A stretch of 64,000 nt of DNA from the NCBI GenBank assembly GCA_038496675.1, contig CM076660.1, forward strand, positions 18,120,301-18,184,300, given 5' to 3'. Below are positions 58,310 to 64,000 of this stretch, one piece after another. Below the pieces are notes generated by a model, which made no database searches, was not told where the DNA came from, and saw only the letters and a list, made by a program, of their open reading frames with translations. The translations under genes were made by a program, and so were the position numbers. Position 1 is the stretch's first letter. Each line of letters opens with the position of its first letter. The DNA comes from Rachycentron canadum. Taxonomy: Eukaryota > Chordata > Actinopteri > Carangiformes > Rachycentridae.

Positions 58310-58880
58310 AGGATTTTTGACCATTCTTCTTCACAGAGCTGCCTCAGCTCAGACATATTCTTATTGAGAGTGGTATACACCAGATGTGTACATTCTTTTT
58401 ATTGGGCCATGGTATGGGCTCTGACCAGGCCACTCCAAGAGTTTTAGTGGTGGATTTACTTTGATGTTTATGGTCATTGTCCTGCTGCATCTCCCAGCTT
58501 CTACTGAGCTTCAGCTGGTAGACTGACACCCTGACAATACCTTGTCAGATTCCTTGATAAACTTGAGAATTCATTATCCCTTCGATGATGTCAAGCTGTC
58601 CAGGCCCAGAGGCAGCAAAGCAGCCCCTGTGTTCCCCATGAACAATTCAACTTTAGTTTCATCAGTCCACAAAACATTTTCCCAGTAGTGATGTGTCGAG
58701 GTGGTCTTCGGCAAACTTCAGGCGCACAGCAGCGTTTTTTTTGGGACAGCAGCTTCCTTGTCCTGTCATGGACATGCTGTCTATTCAATGTTTTGCATAT
58801 AGTAGACTATTAACAGAGATGTTGGTCATCTCCAATGAGTCCTTCAGGTTATTGGTCACATCAACAAATTCTTATGATGG
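58310..58880 (-). pseudogene. Tc1-like transposase relic (DDE domain)
   Basis: Catalytic-core fragments in at least three frames: LKFAEDHLDT, WENVLWTDETKVEL, ASGPGQLDIIEG and WEMQQDNDHKH. The Pro of the usual DNDPKH motif is His here. The DNA-binding domain is absent or unrecognisable. Confidence 0.8.
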
Positions 58881-59036
58881 CAAACTCCAAATGTTGGGGT
58901 GTTTTTTTATAGGTTAAAGTTGTTTTAACCCACAACTTCAAACTGGTTTCATTGATCGGACTCCAGGTAAACTAACTCCTGACGCCAATTAACTTTTTTT
59001 GTCATTGGTTGTAGGGTTCACATACTTTTTCTAACC

Positions 59037-59547
59037 TATGCTGAACAAAAATAATAAAATAATTTGCGTATAATTAGTTCAAACAGATGTTCAGCTTTAA
59101 ACAGCTTGTTCATTATTGTAACTTTTATGAAGCTCAGTGGTACCATGGGTACTGTGTATGCGTCTTTGAGTTAGTGTTTGTATAAAAGAAGATACTGTGA
59201 GTGTACATCTGTTTGCCTACTATTTGAAGAATCTTTTGTAACTAGTACATATCATTTTCAGAACAGGTAACCAATGATACTTTTTTTAATACTTTTTTCT
59301 ATACTAAAAAAAATAAAATTTGACCAATCATCCAATGTTTGGTTGTTACCAAAAACGGATTGAGGTTTCATTTTGAGCCAAAACTGAGTGTCACTGTTTG
59401 TATGTGACTCACCAACATGCCCTCATTTCTGCGGAACACAGTGTAGGCGAAGGCTGGGCAAGGGCAGTAGTGACAAGACACAAGGCAAGTGTACAAACGT
59501 CCAGAGCCTCCCGTTACCTGCAACAGATTCATGTAAAGTACATTCAA

Positions 59548-59549
<2 letters not shown>
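59037..59549. other. intergenic sequence
   Basis: No feature recognised between the Tc1-like element and the microsatellite. Confidence 0.5.
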
Positions 59550-59644
<95 letters not shown>

Positions 59645-60033
59645 NNNNNNNNNNNNNNNNNNNNNNNNNNNNNNNNNNNNNNNNNNNNNNNNNNNNNNNN
59701 NNNNNNNNNNNNNNNNNNNNNNNNNNNNNNNNNNNNNNNNNNNNNNNNNNNNNNNNNNNNNNNNNNNNNNNNNNNNNNNNNNNNNNNNNNNNNNNNNNNN
59801 NNNNNNNNNNNNNNNNNNNNNNNNNNNNNNNNNNNNNNNNNNNNNNNNNNNNNNNNNNNNNNNNNNNNNNNNNNNNNNNNNNNNNNNNNNNNNNNNNNNN
59901 NNNNNNNNNNNNNNNNNNNNNNNNNNNNNNNNNNNNNNNNNNNNNNNNNNNNNNNNNNNNNNNNNNNNNNNNNNNNNNNNNNNNNNNNNNNNNNNNNNNN
60001 NNNNNNNNNNNNNNNNNNNNNNNNNNNNNNNNN

Positions 60034-60064
<31 letters not shown>
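59550..60064. repeat. (TG)n(TA)n microsatellite containing an assembly gap
   Basis: (TG)n at 59550-59629 passes into (TA)n, then 389 N (59645-60033), then (TA)n to 60064. Long frames that cross the N run are meaningless. The true length is unknown. Confidence 0.98.
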
Positions 60065-60070
<6 letters not shown>

Positions 60071-61900
60071 ACTTGTGTATGAAAGAAGGAGGTTCATTAA
60101 TCAAACATGAGAACCAGGCTGCTAGCTGCAGTTGGAGCAGTGGAGACAGTAAAAGTGTGGAAAGGCATGAAGGAAAAACTTTTTACTGCACCTTGAATGT
60201 CCAACAAGTCCAGACACGACAGGAACAGACAGAACATTTTACTGTTTTTTTCCAAGTCATGATCTCCTTCATTTCTCACCATAAATGAAAAAATGACTGA
60301 CATCCACTTTAAGACGTATTCACCCACCCTGGATTTTTTTCATGTGTTTTTGTTTATGACTTTGAATCACATTGCATATATTCATGCTATAATGACATCC
60401 ACAAACAGTAAACAAACCATTTTTATTTTCATTTGAGTTCTATATTTATGTTTTGTGAATTTGAGAAAGTTACACCACAGAGAGACAAGACTAGCGAAGA
60501 TGTCATCTAAAAACAAGCCCTGCAGCTGCTTCTTGTGTGAAATCATCTGTTTGCACATTATGACAACAGTCATGGTGTTTTACTGAGATAACATATGAGC
60601 ATATCCTTTCATGAATGGTTGAATGAGACCTTCATTCATGTTCACTGATATGGAATATGTAAAATCCCACAGTGTCACTGCACCAGCTAATGTCACCAGA
60701 AGTCCTCATGATCTCAAGTCATGACGCTGTGATTTCCTGCTTGCAGCACGTGTTTCTTTAAGACGCTGCCAAAAATCACATGACTATCTCGATGTGAACT
60801 CTTTTTTTTTTTTTTTTTTGGCCTCATCTTTTAAATGTTTCATAAATGTGACAGAGCAGTAGTTGAGTTGAAGGTGAGGTTGCATCAACCTCATCATTTC
60901 AAATTAGTTATTTGGAGGAGATGATGCATTTTTAAACAACCTGTATATGGTATCTAATGGCCTTTAGTGACAGCACCCCCAACCCACAGTACTGGTACTC
61001 ACTCCCAGCTAAAGACGGTGATTTAAGTCCCATCCTCATGCACATGACACATGAGGACATTAAGTCTGTGGATTAGCTTGACACTTCACAATAACTAATG
61101 CTCCCCTAGATGGCAGAGCAGGCTCCATTACTCTGCAGAGCTTCGATAAATTACCTTTCTCTGTGACCTACTAAAGTAAAAACACCTCATCTGTTCAATG
61201 TGACACTTCATTATACATAAGGCACAAGAGACAATTAAATGGACTAAAAACACCTTGGAAAAGATGAATAAAGCATCATACACAGCAAGATGGGGACAGA
61301 GGCAGGGAAACTGTGAGGACCCAGCCAAGACCCTTGACAGCCTCTAAAGCGCCAAGTTTATTGAAAACCAGCTCACACTTGTGTCCTTTTTGTTGTCTGC
61401 TGGCATCATAGATTATGTGGCTCTGCTGCAGTTCACATTGCAAAGCTGGCAGCTAATATCTTCCACAGACACACATACTGTAAGCTTCCACTGCCTGGCA
61501 GAGATCTATATTTCCTCAACAAACACTGTACATCACGATCTGCCATTCAGTCGCTGCAGATGGAACAGCAAGAGTTAAAGCCTCAGCAAAGGCTCTGGCT
61601 CCATCCCTGTCTGAAATACTGGCTCTCTGAGGAATGCTTCGCAGGAAGCCATTATGAGCCAGAGGGCCATAAGTTTGGATGGCCCTCTATCTACTGGTTT
61701 CACACCACAAACCAGGCTCCTGTATCTGTACATACTGATAGGATGTCTTTGGTTGTCTATTCCATTCAATAACTGTATGCCTCTTATATGTGGGCTAATG
61801 AACTCCTTTAAGTCCTAAAAAGCCTTCTTACATTCCACACAAACTTTATTTTCCAGAGCACTCAGGAAAATGGTTTGGTAACTAACATCAATGAAGAAAG
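60065..61900. other. intergenic sequence
   Basis: Contains a T run at 60802-60819 and a perfect 10-bp inverted repeat (AGAGGGCCAT at 61661-61670 and ATGGCCCTCT at 61679-61688, 8-base spacer). No gene recognised. Confidence 0.5.
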
Positions 61901-62224
61901 CAGGGCTGCACAAAATGCAAAAAAGTCATATTGTGATTGCGATTTTAGTTGGAATGGTTGTTTTTGTATTTCATTTACAGTGAAAAATAAAAATAATGAT
62001 GTGATTGTTGTTGGGTCTTCTACCCAACGAACATGTTCCTTTACATTTGGAGAATATGATATGTAGGCTGGGGTTTACGACAATGTTTAAGGTGCTGAAA
62101 AAGCACAACAAAGTTGTGACACATTTTACCTTTATCATTTGTCAAAAAAATGCAGCTCCTGCCATTCGGATATAACACTGGGCCACATTACAATTTTGAT
62201 TATAATTCAATTGGTGCAGCCTTA
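61901..62224. mobile_element. hAT-like MITE
   Basis: Left end CAGGGCTGCACAA and right end TTGGTGCAGCCTTA are imperfect inverted copies of a typical hAT terminus. The flanking octamers GAAGAAAG (61893-61900) and GGAAAAAG (62225-62232) agree at 6 of 8 positions, consistent with an 8-bp target duplication. There is no coding capacity inside 324 bases. Confidence 0.65.
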
Positions 62225-64000
62225 GGAAAAAGGATAAAGAAAAAAAAAAAGATTGGGGCTTCTGTAGCTGTGAACCAAGCACTCACACAACACATCTTCC
62301 TCTCAAAGGCTTTCAATTAACAATGATGTAAAAATCCACACATTTGATGAAACTAGAGCAAGAAAATATTTGGCATGGCCACCTAAATTAAATGATTAAT
62401 GTCAGTAAATTACCTAATCAGCTAAGTGCTTCAGCACTACTGTCCTCATCAGCCACCCTTACTGTTTTTCTGAGTAAAAGACTTAATGCTGCCACAGTGT
62501 TCATGTTCATACAGCTGAGTCTCATCACTGCTGGGAATACACTGGCAATCTCCATTTCCCAGAAGTTATTTACTAATTTTGAAGAATAAGGCAATCACAG
62601 CAACACGAGAAAATCTGTTCTGCCATCGTATATTAACAGGAAATTATAAAAATGACATCTCCGTGAACACGTGTCTCATCACTTTACTGAAAACATTTAA
62701 GAAATCTATCATTTCTAAACTCACTTTTTATAATCTGATGAGCAAAATCTGCTCTCTTATCTTCTTCCTGTTTTACAGGAAGTTTGTGTACAAGCAAATG
62801 ACTAATTAGAGAGGGGTTAATTCTTTAAATTAGCCACTGCTGCTCAAACTGTCATCCCTGGCATCACTCTCTTCCAGAGGTTTAATTACGTTCATCTAAC
62901 TCTTGGACCTGTCACTTGCTGCCCACATATGGTCTATACTGAGTTAGACAATACACACCTACAACCACATCATGGCTGTCAAGAATGAAATCCGTTTCCA
63001 CCTGTTTCCAGTTTACATACTAAGCTAAGCTAATTGGTTGGTGGCTGTGGCTTCATATTTATCATGTGAACATGAGTGGTATCACTCTTCATGTCTTTCT
63101 CTTGTTCAGAAAGTGAATAAATGTAAGGCTGAGCTATTCCTTTAGTAACTGTTTTCTCTGACATGAATCTACAGCTGTGTGAGAGTTGCAGTCTACACCC
63201 AGATGAGTGAGTGACAAATTGAAGTGCTACAGAGCTACATGTAAACAATGGAGCAATAAAGCAGAGCAGAGGGAGCAATGTGTGACATCTCCACAAGTTC
63301 AGGCTCATGGAAACTTCCCACCAACTAAGACCAGTGTCACTTCCAGTCATTCAGACAGAGACTGTACCAACCAGTAAATCATTATTAGTTGTTGCCCAAA
63401 TTCTCAAGATTAAAGTGGGGTTGCAACCAAAGTTTGCTTATCAATGAATCTACCAATTATTTTATCAATTAAATCAAGTCCTTTAGTCTATTAAATGGGA
63501 AAAAAAGAAAAAGACATTATATATCCCCACCACTTTGAACTGCTTCATAATCCTCATTCATCGATTAATTACTGCAGCTCAAAATCTATGAGCTCAACCT
63601 CAATTGGTACAAATACAATGCTTTTGGAATCACAGACCTCGATGTATGAAGAATCATCAGAAAAATGCCACTGGAGGTACAAAGTGCCAGAAACTGGGCA
63701 CCATAATTTAGGAAAACTCATCTTATTTTTTTCAACTCAAAAAAAGTTGAAAAAAAATGTTCTGGAGTTTCTTTTTCAATACCAAACAAAAAGCATTTAC
63801 CAGAAGAGAATAAAAATGCACAAATATATTGTTCATTTCCAATACAATAATGTACGCAAAATGAGGTTAAACAATTAAAAACACCTACAACTAAGCTGAA
63901 AGTGCAAACAGAGTCTTTTTTAACTGCATTGTTTTTTACAGTTCCTTTAATAAAACTGTTTATGCAGGGCCCTGAAGGAGTTTACAGGAAATTTAGGTCA
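62225..64000. other. intergenic sequence to window end
   Basis: AT-rich, with no exon, RNA gene or repeat family recognised. The frame at 63495-63878 has low-complexity Lys/Ile/Tyr content and no recognisable domain. Confidence 0.45.

Larger units (their letters stand above)
57736..59036 (-). mobile_element. degenerate Tc1-like DNA transposon, interrupted by a retroposon
   Basis: Ends are inverted: left AAGAAAGTATGTGAACCCT (from 57737), right AGGGTTCACATACTTTTTCT, each next to TA (57734-57735 and 59037-59038). An inner direct copy of the left end, GAAAAAGTAAGTGAACCCTT, lies at 57913-57932, as in IR/DR-type Tc1 elements. On the minus strand the transposase relic reads RLKFAEDHLDT, then (frame changed) HYWENVLWTDETKVELF with the first catalytic Asp, later SGPGQLDIIEG, and MQQDND(H)KH with the second Asp. 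Frameshifts, stops and missing N-terminal and C-terminal parts show it is dead. Confidence 0.85.

Noticed and set aside
59388..60110. Long Cys-Val/Tyr-Ile frames through the gap
   Set aside because: They are produced by (TG)n, (TA)n and a run of N. No protein is implied.
61661..61688. 10-bp inverted repeat as a regulatory hairpin
   Set aside because: It is short and isolated in intergenic sequence, with no associated gene. Noted in the feature list only.
63495..63878. 127-codon open frame near the window end
   Set aside because: It is low complexity, AT-driven Lys/Tyr/Ile content with no domain, splice context or start support.

Overview
This is vertebrate nuclear DNA, almost certainly from a teleost fish. 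The window contains two multi-exon protein genes, both on the + strand, with long introns, GT-AG splice sites, many (CA/TG)n microsatellites and short interspersed repeats of types common in fish genomes. The species cannot be fixed from sequence alone; the repeat mix suggests a spiny-rayed fish (inference). There are no bacterial, viral or CRISPR features.

Gene 1 (931-42697) is specc1, encoding cytospin-B, a coiled-coil protein with a C-terminal calponin-homology (CH) domain. I traced 13 coding exons. All splice phases agree and they give one open frame of 965 codons plus stop. The first exon (931-970) is a short N-terminal exon joined across an 11.9 kb intron to a large 1,550-base exon (12872-14421) that carries most of the coiled coil. 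Exons 3-5 finish the coiled coil, exons 6-9 encode a Ser/Pro-rich linker, and exons 10-13 encode the CH domain. The 3' UTR runs to a poly(A) signal at 44100. Vertebrate cytospin-B forms with a different, longer N-terminus would start upstream of this window.

Gene 2 (45374-53551) is adora2b, the adenosine A2B receptor, a seven-helix Gs-coupled GPCR of 350 residues. Its two coding exons are split just after the DRY region, at PLR|Y, the intron position typical of adenosine receptors. A spliced 5' leader with upstream ORFs and a CpG-containing promoter region lies only about 1 kb after the end of specc1. The 3' UTR ends near a poly(A) signal at 55927.

The introns and the downstream flank (about 55.95-64 kb) hold mobile-element debris. 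This includes a broken Tc1-like transposon with a SINE-like retroposon inserted in it (57736-59036), a second copy of that retroposon (33124-33262), a LINE reverse-transcriptase fragment, two MITEs, two copies of a tRNA-headed fish repeat in opposite orientations, several other dispersed repeats, and one assembly gap of 389 N inside a (TG)n(TA)n microsatellite.

I found no clearly new biological system. The points most worth following up are: the tight specc1-adora2b linkage, which mirrors the human SPECC1L-ADORA2A pair and allows read-through; the potentially myristoylated N-terminus from the 931 exon; the uORFs of adora2b; a perfect 34-bp palindrome in intron 1; and a possible poison exon in intron 5.
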